Of a stretch of 9,321 nt of DNA, positions 1-5,669 are shown in pieces. Position 1 is the stretch's first letter, and every line of letters begins with the position of its first letter. The notes beneath the pieces were generated by a model, which worked only from the letters and a program-made list of their open reading frames with translations, made no database searches and was not told the DNA's origin. Source of the stretch: an uncultured Lachnospiraceae bacterium (GTDB taxonomy: Bacteria > Bacillota > Clostridia > Lachnospirales > Lachnospiraceae); the NCBI GenBank assembly GCA_948665105.1, contig CAPNGW010000080.1, positions 1 to 9,321 of the forward strand, in the 5' to 3' direction. A program made the position numbers and the translations under genes.

Positions 1-355
1 GGGCCGGGTGGGACGTGGCGAGGCCCAGTCTTACTGCATTATGATGAACACCTCAGACGGTGACAAGGCGAAAAAGCGGCTGGAAATTTTGAATCAATCC
101 AACGACGGATTCTTCATCGCCTCTGAGGATTTAAAGCTTCGGGGACCGGGAGATTTCTTTGGAATCCGCCAGAGTGGAATGCTGGAATTCAGACTGGGAG
201 ATATTTATCAGGACAGTGATTTGCTGAAGCTGGCTGCGGAGGAAGCAAAAGCTGTTTTTATGGAGGATCCGAAGCTGGAATCGCCGGAGAATGCATCTAT
301 TCGGGGACAGGTGATACGGTATCTGGATGCCTGTGTGGAGACGGCGAATTTGTAG
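1..355 (+). CDS. recG: ATP-dependent DNA helicase RecG, C-terminal part (5' end outside window)
   Basis: RecG is a monomeric superfamily 2 helicase that drives branch migration and fork regression at stalled replication forks and in recombination. The window opens inside helicase motif VI: bases 2-19 encode GRVGRG, and the protein continues GEAQSYCIM. The C-terminal wedge-interacting signature LKLRGPGDFFGIRQSG follows (bases about 131-178), with an FRLGDIYQDSDLLKLA stretch typical of the RecG tail. About 117 residues are visible, of a family length near 680. The GTG at base 8 is an internal valine codon of motif VI, not a start. The gene ends at TAG 353-355 and is followed by a strong inverted repeat. 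The motif run is specific to RecG rather than Mfd or other DEAD/H helicases, so the identity is secure although only the end is seen. Confidence 0.95.
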   Translation, partial: GRVGRGEAQSYCIMMNTSDGDKAKKRLEILNQSNDGFFIASEDLKLRGPGDFFGIRQSGMLEFRLGDIYQDSDLLKLAAEEAKAVFMEDPKLESPENASIRGQVIRYLDACVETANL

Positions 356-387
356 AAATACCGGGATGAATTCATCGGTTTCTAAAA

Positions 388-421
388 TCAAATACCCCGC
401 TGTAAGCAACGGGGTATTTGA
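388..421 (+). terminator. Perfect 12-bp hairpin downstream of recG, probable terminator
   Basis: TCAAATACCCCG (388-399) and CGGGGTATTTGA (410-421) form a perfect 12-bp stem around a 10-base loop. It lies 32 bases after the recG stop. The stem ends in an A/T-rich foot, but only a short T run (TATTT, 415-419) is available and it lies inside the stem, so termination may be less efficient than for a textbook site. Because the stem is symmetrical it could act on either strand. Its right arm also pairs with 436-443, described as a finding. Confidence 0.6.
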
Positions 422-481
422 CCCTCGCGGCATTCGTCAAATATCCATGTATGCATGGCTATTTTCCTCATTGCTCGCGGG
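388..481. repeat. Structured intergenic element, candidate dispersed repeat
   Basis: This stretch between recG and the Sel1 remnant is dense in symmetry. It contains the 12-bp stem 388-399/410-421, a competing 8-bp stem TATTTGAC (415-422) with GTCAAATA (436-443), and a small CCATG/CATGG hairpin (445-449/454-458). CTCGCGG occurs twice in direct orientation (424-430 and 474-480). CTCGCGGCATTCG (424-436) reappears with one mismatch at 3448-3460 in the rqcH leader. No open reading frame or RNA family that I recognise covers it. A dispersed intergenic repeat is inferred from these symmetries and the shared motif; genome-wide copies cannot be seen here. Confidence 0.4.
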
Positions 482-512
482 AATAAAATTTTTATAAAGG
501 AGGATTTTACAA

Positions 513-1165
513 ATGAGCAAGTACTATTCCGAGACCTTGGACCAGGCCCTTAAGCTTCTTTATTTTCAGGCCGATTCTGGAAAGTTCCCGGAAGGAGTCC
601 GGCTTTTGGAGAAGGCGGTAAACAACGGGGAGGCGGATGCCTGTTATTTCCTGGCCCGGTGCTATGCCTGAGAGGATGGCAATGTAAAGTACAGCAGAAA
701 GAAAGCGGTCCAGAATTGATCTGAATCAGTGTAGAAGAGAGAATGCACTGAAGACATTAAAATGGTTTCGCCTTTCTGCGGCCCAGGGATGCATTCCCGC
801 CTTCCGAAATGCTTTTAACAGCGTGAGAGAGGACACAAACAATGAGTTAAAGGATTACGCCAAGACGCTTAAATGGGCCAAGCTCGGTTATGTCAACCAT
901 GATTCTTCAGGCTTACCGCATGGGACACAGCGTCAGCCAAAGCTTTTTGGCCCAATGCTACTATTGGGGGAAGGCCGCGCCCCAGTGCAAGCAGGTATGG
1001 AAGGATTTGGGGGATATGTACGACAAAGGCCTTGGCGGTCCGGAGGATTTGGAAAAGGCTGTGAGCTGTTATCAAAAGGCGGCTGCGGCCGGTGTCGCAG
1101 AGGCAGGAGAAGCCCTGGGACGGTACAAAAAAACCTTGTTGGGAAAATGGAAGCGGAAAGCTTAA
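513..1165 (+). pseudogene. Degenerate Sel1-repeat (tetratricopeptide-like) protein gene
   Basis: A good ribosome binding site (AAAGGAGG, 496-503) precedes ATG 513, which opens MSKYYSETLDQALKLLYFQA and reaches NNGEADACYFLARCYA, where TGA 669-671 stops it; a second in-frame TGA lies at 717-719. Sel1-like sequence continues in the next frame from about 720 to 905 (ALKTLKWFRLSAAQGCIPAF, then YAKTLKWAKLGYVNHDS). It moves to the third frame to about 1165 (CYYWGK, WKDLGDMYDKGLGGPEDLEK, AVSCYQKAAAAGVAEAGEAL). Sel1 repeats are alpha-helical scaffolds for protein-protein contacts, with A..WY..AA..G..A-type spacing, and all three segments fit. One stop plus two frame changes make a single intact product very unlikely, so I call it decayed. 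Sequencing error could explain one lesion but hardly all. The short open stretches at 823-1197 and 890-1165 are fragments of it, not separate genes. Confidence 0.8.
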
Positions 1166-1201
1166 AGGTATGCCTGGAAGACCGGATGTTTTTTTAAATG
1201 G

Positions 1202-1254
1202 AAAAGGGGCGTGTCACACCCGGGATTACTCCCATATGCGACACGCTCCCTTTT
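1202..1254. terminator. Bidirectional intrinsic terminator between Sel1 remnant and spore-protein gene
   Basis: AAAAGGGGCGTGTC (1202-1215) pairs with the arm at 1240-1254 (GACACGC, then CCCTTTT). This gives 14 base pairs with one bulged T at 1247. The stem is GC-rich at its centre with A-run and T-run feet on both sides, so it reads as an intrinsic terminator in both directions. That suits the convergent arrangement: the plus-strand remnant ends at 1165 and the minus-strand gene ends at 1292. Confidence 0.8.
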
Positions 1255-1291
1255 GTGTTACTGACTGCTTTTGCTGGTATCCGTCAGGTCA

Positions 1292-1495
1292 TTATTTACC
1301 TGCCATCTGTCTTTCCTGTGCTTCAATCATTTTCTTAACCATATATCCGCCGACAGAACCGTTCTGTTTGGATGTCAGGTTACCATTGTAGCCGTCTGTC
1401 AGAGGCACGCCTAATTCGCTGGCTACCTCATACTTGAATCTGTTCAATGCACTTTTCGCTTCGGGTACAACTGCGTTGTTAGAACCGTTTGACAT
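1292..1495 (-). CDS. Alpha/beta-type small acid-soluble spore protein (SASP)
   Basis: Alpha/beta-type SASPs coat and stabilise spore DNA in the forespore, protect it against UV and hydrolysis, and are degraded at germination by the GPR protease. This 67-residue protein has the family's usual length and both conserved blocks. The first is VPEAKSALNRFKYEVASELGV (residues 10-30), containing the GPR recognition core EVASE (23-27). The second is NGSVGGYMVKKMIEAQERQM (45-64). Start ATG 1493-1495 follows a very strong ribosome binding site read on the minus strand (AAAGGAGGG, about 7 bases upstream), as expected for an abundant spore protein. The gene stands alone between the terminator at 1202-1254 and rqcH. 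Paralogues are usual in spore formers, so no specific ssp letter is assigned. It implies that the host forms endospores. Confidence 0.95.
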   Translation of the reverse strand: MSNGSNNAVVPEAKSALNRFKYEVASELGVPLTDGYNGNLTSKQNGSVGGYMVKKMIEAQERQMAGK

Positions 1496-1585
1496 AGTAA
1501 AAACCCTCCTTTGCAGCTTTCTCTTTCTGCGTTTTATTCTTCTTGTTTTCGTTTTGCATGTAGCTGTTCTTTCTTGCTACGATAC

Positions 1586-1614
1586 TATTATATGCTGTTA
1601 CACGCCATCTAATC
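1586..1614 (-). promoter_or_regulatory. Tentative promoter of the spore-protein gene
   Basis: Read on the minus strand, TATAATA (plus positions 1586-1592) lies about 90 bases upstream of the SASP start. A GATTA (plus 1610-1614) lies 17 bases further upstream. SASP genes are normally transcribed by the forespore factor sigma-G, whose -10 resembles CATNNTA and -35 resembles GNATR. The -10 here fits except for its first base, and the -35 is a weak match. An adjacent GCATG (1614-1618) is a better -35 but is spaced too far away. Some promoter should lie in this region; the exact boxes are uncertain. Confidence 0.35.
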
Positions 1615-1666
1615 ATGCAGATTTTTCATAGACTGACAAAAAATTACAATAGCCGGAAATTTAACT

Positions 1667-3406
1667 TTATTCCTCCACCTGTGAAAGCCCTGAAATATCT
1701 GAATCAATGGTGAGAGAGTAGTTTGTATAGTAAACCACAAATCCGGGCTTGCTTCCATTTGGCTTTTTAATATTTTTTCGCTGTAAGTAGTCAATCTCAA
1801 CCTTTTCTGCTCCCCGAGCCTTGGAATAGTAGGCGGCCAGCCGCCCGGCTTCCTCAAACACCCGGTCCGGAAGCTCCTGACCCTCTGCTTTTACAATGAC
1901 ATGAGAACCGGGAATTCCTTTGGCATGGAACCACCAGTCATTGCCACCTGCGAATTTAAAGGTCAGCTCTTCGTTCTGATAATTATTTTTTCCGATATAG
2001 ATATGATACCCGTCAGAGGAAATATAGTGAAAGGGCTTGCTTTTGATTTTTTCTTTTTTGCCGCTTCTTCGTTTCTTAATATAGCCATATTCCATAAGCT
2101 CTTCCTTAATCTGAGTCAAATCGTCCTCGGAAACGGCAATGTCCAGGGAGGTGGAGATGGATTCCAGATGCAGAATTTCACTCCTTGTGTCCTCAATCAG
2201 CCGGGACAGGGCCTCATAGGTACGCTTTAATTTGTTATAGCGGTCAAAATATTTCTGTGCATTTTCACCGGGAGTAAGCTGAGGGTCCAGAGGAATACGG
2301 ATATTCTCGTTGGTATAGTAGTTAAGGGCTAAAAGCTCCTTGGCACCCTCCGTAAGGTCATAGCCATAGGTGTGAATCAGCTCTCCATATATCTTATACT
2401 TCTCCTTTTTTTCCGTATCCTTCAACTGCTTTTTTTGTAAATCGAATTTCTTCCGGTTTCGCTCCAGAGCAGTCCCAACGATTCTGCGCAAATCCACCGA
2501 TTTCTGGCGAATCCTGGTGTAAATGCTTTTGGCCGCATAATATTCCTCCAGAACTTTGGAAATGGAGGGGTAGGAGACTGCCTCATAATCCCTGTACTGG
2601 GTCAGAGGGACCGAAGCAAACTCCAGAGGTTCCTTTCCCTTTCTCACAATATTGGGAGCAAAATTTCCCTCCCGCACATCCTCCATAAACAGCGTAAACT
2701 GCCGAAACAGATGAAGCCTTTCGTCATCGCTAAGGGCGGCGGCAGGACTGTCCCCGTCAATGGAAGAGCGAAAGCAAATCTCCGAGGCGATTACCGGGCT
2801 GATTCCGGTGTAGGAATCATAAAGGGCCTGGGCCACAGTCAGGGGCTTTGCCAATGCCCGGCTTAAAAACTCCTCCTGGGAGGTCTCTAAGGGATTCATC
2901 TTCTCCTGGGTTTGGGGAATAAAATATTCCCTTCCCGGAAGCACCTCCCGCACGCTGCTTACATGGCCGGAGATATGCTTGATACTGTCGATAATCATCC
3001 CTGTATCATCACAGAAAATGATGTTGCTGTGCTTGCCCATAACCTCCACAATCAGCAGTTTCCTGCACAAATCCCCCAGCTCGTTTAAGTGCTCAATTTC
3101 AAAGTTAATAATCCGCTCCAGTCCTGGCTGAGTCACAGCTGTAATCCGCCCTCCTGCCATATGCTTTCGAAGCAGCATACAGAAATTGGGCGCCGTCAGG
3201 GGACTTGGTTTGTTTGCTTCAGTCAAATATATCAGGGGGAGAGAAGCGCTGGCCGAGAGCAAAAGCCGTACCTGCCCTTCCTGCCCTTTCATGGTCAAAA
3301 GCAGCTCATCATTCTCCGGCTGGGCGATTTTGCTAATCCGCCCATTTAAAATAGAAGTATTTAAGTCGCGAACAAGATTCGCAATCACAATTCCGTCAAA
3401 AGCCAT
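1667..3406 (-). CDS. rqcH: RqcH/NFACT family ribosome quality control factor (Rqc2 homologue)
   Basis: RqcH binds the peptidyl-tRNA-obstructed 50S subunit after ribosome splitting and recruits tRNA-Ala to add C-terminal alanine tails that mark stalled chains for proteolysis. Older annotation calls the family fibronectin-binding protein. The 579-residue product matches the usual length (about 570). An NFACT-N domain opens MAFDGIVIANLVRDLN, with FCMLLRKHMAGGRI (75-88), GLERI (95-99) and MGKHSNIIF (123-131). A long charged coiled-coil middle follows (RKKFDLQKKQLKDTEKKEK). The NFACT-R domain carries DWWFHAKGIPGSHVIVK (490-506). I chose ATG 3404-3406 because the family starts at M-(A/S)-F-D-G and an AGGA lies upstream. 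The frame stays open to 3598, but that extension crosses the promoter and has no family match. The gene lies head-to-head with yicC; in Bacillus subtilis the homologues yloA and yloC are also close neighbours. Confidence 0.95.
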   Translation of the reverse strand: MAFDGIVIANLVRDLNTSILNGRISKIAQPENDELLLTMKGQEGQVRLLLSASASLPLIYLTEANKPSPLTAPNFCMLLRKHMAGGRITAVTQPGLERIINFEIEHLNELGDLCRKLLIVEVMGKHSNIIFCDDTGMIIDSIKHISGHVSSVREVLPGREYFIPQTQEKMNPLETSQEEFLSRALAKPLTVAQALYDSYTGISPVIASEICFRSSIDGDSPAAALSDDERLHLFRQFTLFMEDVREGNFAPNIVRKGKEPLEFASVPLTQYRDYEAVSYPSISKVLEEYYAAKSIYTRIRQKSVDLRRIVGTALERNRKKFDLQKKQLKDTEKKEKYKIYGELIHTYGYDLTEGAKELLALNYYTNENIRIPLDPQLTPGENAQKYFDRYNKLKRTYEALSRLIEDTRSEILHLESISTSLDIAVSEDDLTQIKEELMEYGYIKKRRSGKKEKIKSKPFHYISSDGYHIYIGKNNYQNEELTFKFAGGNDWWFHAKGIPGSHVIVKAEGQELPDRVFEEAGRLAAYYSKARGAEKVEIDYLQRKNIKKPNGSKPGFVVYYTNYSLTIDSDISGLSQVEE

Positions 3407-3442
3407 AATAAATTTTCCTGTCCTTTCCAGATAACGTTTCTG

Positions 3443-3478
3443 GTTCACTCGCGCCATTCGCAAAGATGACGAGTGAAC
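3443..3478 (-). promoter_or_regulatory. 9-bp inverted repeat at the 5' end of the rqcH transcript
   Basis: GTTCACTCG (3443-3451) and CGAGTGAAC (3470-3478) form a perfect 9-bp stem around an 18-base loop. The stem begins at about the predicted rqcH transcription start, near plus position 3479. It may be an RNA hairpin at the extreme 5' end that stabilises or regulates the leader, an operator, or part of a dispersed repeat. The left arm and loop carry CTCGCGCCATTCG, nearly identical to 424-436. Confidence 0.6.
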
Positions 3479-3485
3479 TGTAACC

Positions 3486-3514
3486 AGTATACTCCTTTTT
3501 CTGGTAAAAATCAA
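3486..3514 (-). promoter_or_regulatory. Sigma-A-type promoter for rqcH
   Basis: On the minus strand TTGATT (plus 3509-3514) and TATACT (plus 3486-3491) are separated by exactly 17 bases. The -35 matches the TTGACA consensus at 4 of 6 positions and the -10 matches TATAAT at 5 of 6. Transcription would start near 3479 and give a leader of about 73 bases before ATG 3406, beginning with a 9-bp hairpin. Confidence 0.8.
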
Positions 3515-3523
3515 AAAAGAAAT

Positions 3524-3552
3524 TTGACTAATCACCATATTTGTTCTATAAT
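3524..3552 (+). promoter_or_regulatory. Near-consensus sigma-A promoter for the yicC-gmk-rpoZ operon
   Basis: TTGACT (3524-3529) and TATAAT (3547-3552) are separated by exactly 17 bases: five of six -35 matches and a perfect -10. The start would fall near 3559, giving a leader of about 78 bases to ATG 3637. Its -35 lies 10 bases from that of the divergent rqcH promoter, so the two polymerases would compete or be co-regulated by anything bound between them. Confidence 0.88.
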
Positions 3553-3560
3553 AATACCAC

Positions 3561-3600
3561 CTGTGCATGTAAGATGTAAGATGCAGGAAACCATGCACAG
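3561..3600 (+). promoter_or_regulatory. 9-bp leader hairpin at the 5' end of the yicC transcript
   Basis: CTGTGCATG (3561-3569) and CATGCACAG (3592-3600) form a perfect 9-bp stem starting about two bases after the predicted transcription start. The 22-base loop includes part of a tandem GTAAGAT duplication (3569-3575 and 3576-3582). The position suggests a 5' stabilising or regulatory hairpin. No T run follows, so it is not a terminator. Confidence 0.6.
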
Positions 3601-3636
3601 AATAACCAAGCCCAACCGGGATGTATGGAGGATTCT

Positions 3637-4515
3637 ATGATAAAAAGCATGACCGGCTTTGGACGCTGTGAGCTTGCCGATGAGAACCGCAAGCTCACCG
3701 TGGAAATGAAGGCGGTAAACCACCGGTATCTGGATATTAATATTAAGATGCCCAAGAAACTGAACTTCTTTGAAAGCGCCATTCGCAGCCTGTTGAAGCA
3801 GTACATCCAGCGAGGCAAGGTGGATGTTTTCATTGCCTACGAAGACTACACCGAGAACAAGCTGGCCCTTCGTTACAACCGGGAATTGGCGGCTGAATAC
3901 GTGGAGTACATTGGCCAGATGAAGGAAAGCTTTCATCTTGACAATGATTTGACTGCCACACGGTTGGCCAGGATGCCGGAGGTACTCACCATGGAGGAGC
4001 AGACTCTGAACGAACAGCAGCTCTGGGAGCTTTTGGAGCACGCAGTGAAAAACGCCAGCCAGCAGTTCGTATCCTCCCGTATTGCCGAAGGTGAGAACTT
4101 AAAAGCAGATTTACTGGCCAAACTGGACGGTATGCTGGAGCTGGTGGCCCGGATTGAAACCCGCGCACCTCAGATTCTGGAGGAGTACCGGGGAAAGCTC
4201 ACCGCCAAGGTACAGGAGCTTTTGGGGGATACTCACATTGACGAGGGACGACTGGCCACAGAGCTTACCATTTTTGCTGACAAAATCTGTACCGACGAGG
4301 AGACGGTGCGTTTGAGAAGCCATATTTCCAGTACCAGAGACACGCTCACAGAGGGCGGAAGTGTGGGAAGGAAGCTTGATTTTATCGCTCAGGAGATGAA
4401 TCGGGAAGCCAACACCATACTTTCCAAGGCCAACGATCTTACAGTATCCAATATCGCCATAGATTTAAAGACCGATATTGAGAAGGTACGGGAACAGATA
4501 CAGAATATAGAATAG
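3637..4515 (+). CDS. yicC: YicC/YloC family endoribonuclease
   Basis: The YicC/YloC family are endoribonucleases; the Escherichia coli member has been linked to small-RNA turnover. The 292-residue product starts with the hallmark MIKSMTGFGR and continues VEMKAVNHRYLDI, then AIRSLLKQYIQRGKVDVFI. The conserved C-terminal block is EGGSVGRKLDFIAQEMNREANTILSKAND, ending in DLKTDIEKVREQIQNIE. Length matches the family (about 290). I chose ATG 3637 rather than the in-frame ATG 3625, because GGAGG (3627-3631) overlaps the earlier codon and sits 5 bases before 3637, and because family members begin at MI(K/R)SMTGFG. It is the first gene of an operon with gmk (8-base gap) and rpoZ. In B. subtilis remA lies between yloC and gmk; here there is no room for it. 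Confidence 0.93.
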   Translation: MIKSMTGFGRCELADENRKLTVEMKAVNHRYLDINIKMPKKLNFFESAIRSLLKQYIQRGKVDVFIAYEDYTENKLALRYNRELAAEYVEYIGQMKESFHLDNDLTATRLARMPEVLTMEEQTLNEQQLWELLEHAVKNASQQFVSSRIAEGENLKADLLAKLDGMLELVARIETRAPQILEEYRGKLTAKVQELLGDTHIDEGRLATELTIFADKICTDEETVRLRSHISSTRDTLTEGGSVGRKLDFIAQEMNREANTILSKANDLTVSNIAIDLKTDIEKVREQIQNIE

Positions 4516-4523
4516 GTGAAGCT

Positions 4524-5159
4524 ATGTATACAGAACGAAAAGGAATTTTAACTGTGGTGTCAGGCTTTTCCGGCGCCGGCAAGGGAACCATCATGAAAAA
4601 GCTGCTACAAGCATATCCAGATAGGTATGCCCTGTCTGTCTCCGCCACCACAAGGGAGCCGAGACCAGGGGAGACGGAAGGCAGAGAATATTTTTTTGTA
4701 TCCACCGAAGAATTTGAGAAAATGATTGATAATGGAGCTCTGATTGAGTATGCCCGCTATGTGAATAATTATTACGGAACCCCAAAAGCCTATGTGGAGC
4801 AGATGCTTTCCCAGGGCAGAGACGTCATTCTGGAGATTGAAATCCAGGGAGCCTTAAAGGTGAAGGAGCAGCTTCCCGACACCTTGCTTCTGTTTATAAC
4901 ACCGCCCACTGCCCAGGAATTGAAGGAACGTCTGGTGGGACGGGGAACAGAGGACATCGCAGCCATCGAATCCCGCTTAAGCCGGGCGGCGGAAGAGTCC
5001 CAGGGCATTGAAGCCTACGACTATTTTGTCATTAACGATGACCTTGACGCCTGTGTATCACAGATACACGGCATCATTGAGGGAGAGCATTTCAGGGTGA
5101 ACCGCAACCATCATCGGATTTATGAAATGAGGCAGGAGCTTAACAGCTTTGTAAAATGA
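4524..5159 (+). CDS. gmk: Guanylate kinase
   Basis: Guanylate kinase converts GMP and ATP to GDP and ADP in the cytosol, a step of GTP and dGTP supply that also bears on (p)ppGpp control in Firmicutes. The 211-residue protein is of normal length. It carries the P-loop GFSGAGKGT (residues 14-22) and the GMP-binding lid segment SATTREPRPGETEGREYFFV (40-59), with the conserved arginines and tyrosine. It also has GTPKAYVEQMLSQGRDVILEIEIQGA and the later LKERLVGRGTED region with its conserved arginines. ATG 4524 follows AGGTGA at close spacing, a modest site; the 8-base gap from yicC suggests translational coupling. The pairing with rpoZ downstream is common in bacteria. Confidence 0.97.
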   Translation: MYTERKGILTVVSGFSGAGKGTIMKKLLQAYPDRYALSVSATTREPRPGETEGREYFFVSTEEFEKMIDNGALIEYARYVNNYYGTPKAYVEQMLSQGRDVILEIEIQGALKVKEQLPDTLLLFITPPTAQELKERLVGRGTEDIAAIESRLSRAAEESQGIEAYDYFVINDDLDACVSQIHGIIEGEHFRVNRNHHRIYEMRQELNSFVK

Positions 5160-5175
5160 AAAAGGAGAATAAATT

Positions 5176-5460
5176 ATGTTACATCCATCTTACACAGATT
5201 TAATGAAGGTAGTGAACAGCAACGTTGAAATCGGCGAGGAGCCGGTGGTAAACAGCCGTTACTCCATTGTAATTGCCACCGCAAAGCGGGCCAGGCAGTT
5301 GATTTCCGGGGATGAGCCCATGGTGGAGGGCGCTTACGGGAAGAAGGCATTTTCCGTTGCCGTAGACGAGCTTTACAAAGGAAAAGTCACCATTCTGACC
5401 GACGACGAAACACCGGAGGAGGGTGCAGACACCAAAGAGGACAACGATACAGAAGAATAA
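5176..5460 (+). CDS. rpoZ: DNA-directed RNA polymerase omega subunit
   Basis: Omega binds the C-terminal part of beta-prime and helps assemble and stabilise RNA polymerase. The 94-residue protein begins MLHPSYTDLMKVVNSNVEIG and contains the diagnostic VNSRYSIVIATAKRARQLIS (residues 26-45), then KKAFSVAVDELYKGKVTI (56-73). The last 20 or so residues are very acidic (DDETPEEGADTKEDNDTEE), a low-complexity tail often seen in Clostridia. AAAGGAGA lies 9 bases before ATG 5176, and the gene begins 16 bases after gmk. A strong terminator follows, so it closes the yicC-gmk-rpoZ operon. Confidence 0.96.
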   Translation: MLHPSYTDLMKVVNSNVEIGEEPVVNSRYSIVIATAKRARQLISGDEPMVEGAYGKKAFSVAVDELYKGKVTILTDDETPEEGADTKEDNDTEE

Positions 5461-5475
5461 GGGCTGAAGATTTGC

Positions 5476-5528
5476 TTACCACATTGTTCCGGTACAGGAA
5501 GCTGCCGGGAGCGGTGTGGTAATCTTTT
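5476..5528 (+). terminator. Strong intrinsic terminator after rpoZ
   Basis: The arms TTACCACATTG (5476-5486) and CGGTGTGGTAA (5512-5522) pair over 11 bp including two G-U pairs. The stem continues inward as TTCCGG (5487-5492) with CCGGGA (5505-5510), leaving one bulged G at 5511. A T-rich tail TCTTTT (5523-5528) follows at once. This is a long, textbook terminator closing the yicC-gmk-rpoZ operon. Confidence 0.88.
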
Positions 5529-5664
5529 CTAAGGAAATCCTCATTAAATCAGCATTTCCTTAGAGCTTCTGGCCGATGCACACGGATTTGCAGAGGAATT
5601 TGCCGCTTTGCGGCGCAAATCCGGCGCGGGAAACGCTTTATCCAGCGTTTCTCTAAGAGAGGAG
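5528..5664 (+). promoter_or_regulatory. Highly structured leader upstream of rimO
   Basis: Three hairpins lie in a row. TCTAAGGAAAT (5528-5538) pairs with ATTTCCTTAGA (5554-5564), 11 bp perfect. CGGATTTGC (5583-5591) pairs with GCAAATCCG (5615-5623) and encloses GCCGC-TTT-GCGGC (5602-5614). GAAACGCT (5630-5637) pairs with AGCGTTTC (5644-5651). In addition CTTAGAG (5559-5565) can pair with CTCTAAG (5651-5657), beside the rimO ribosome binding site (GAGAGGAG, 5657-5664); this pairing excludes the first hairpin. No T run and no recognised riboswitch class is evident, nor do I see a convincing promoter. It could be a cis-regulatory RNA or a dispersed structured repeat. Confidence 0.5.
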
Positions 5665-5669
5665 ATTCG

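Noticed and set aside
471..498. TTGCTC-N16-TATAAA as a promoter for the Sel1 remnant
   Set aside because: The putative -10 runs into the ribosome binding site at 496-503, leaving no room for a transcription start before the translation signals.
823..1197. Open stretch of 124 codons on the plus strand as a separate gene
   Set aside because: Its first part is Sel1-like but after about 905 it becomes low-quality Gly/Arg-rich sequence, while true Sel1 repeats continue in another frame. It is a pseudogene fragment.
3407..3598. N-terminal extension of the rqcH reading frame to 3598
   Set aside because: It runs through the rqcH promoter, the 9-bp hairpin and into the yicC leader. Family members begin at M-(A/S)-F-D-G, which matches ATG 3404-3406 with an upstream AGGA.
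3532..4041. 169-codon minus-strand open frame opposite yicC
   Set aside because: It lies antisense to a well-supported gene, has no ribosome binding site or recognisable domain, and includes the yicC promoter.
5528..5564. Second intrinsic terminator after rpoZ
   Set aside because: The 11-bp stem is perfect but is followed by GCTTCTGG rather than a T run, and a strong terminator already lies directly upstream.
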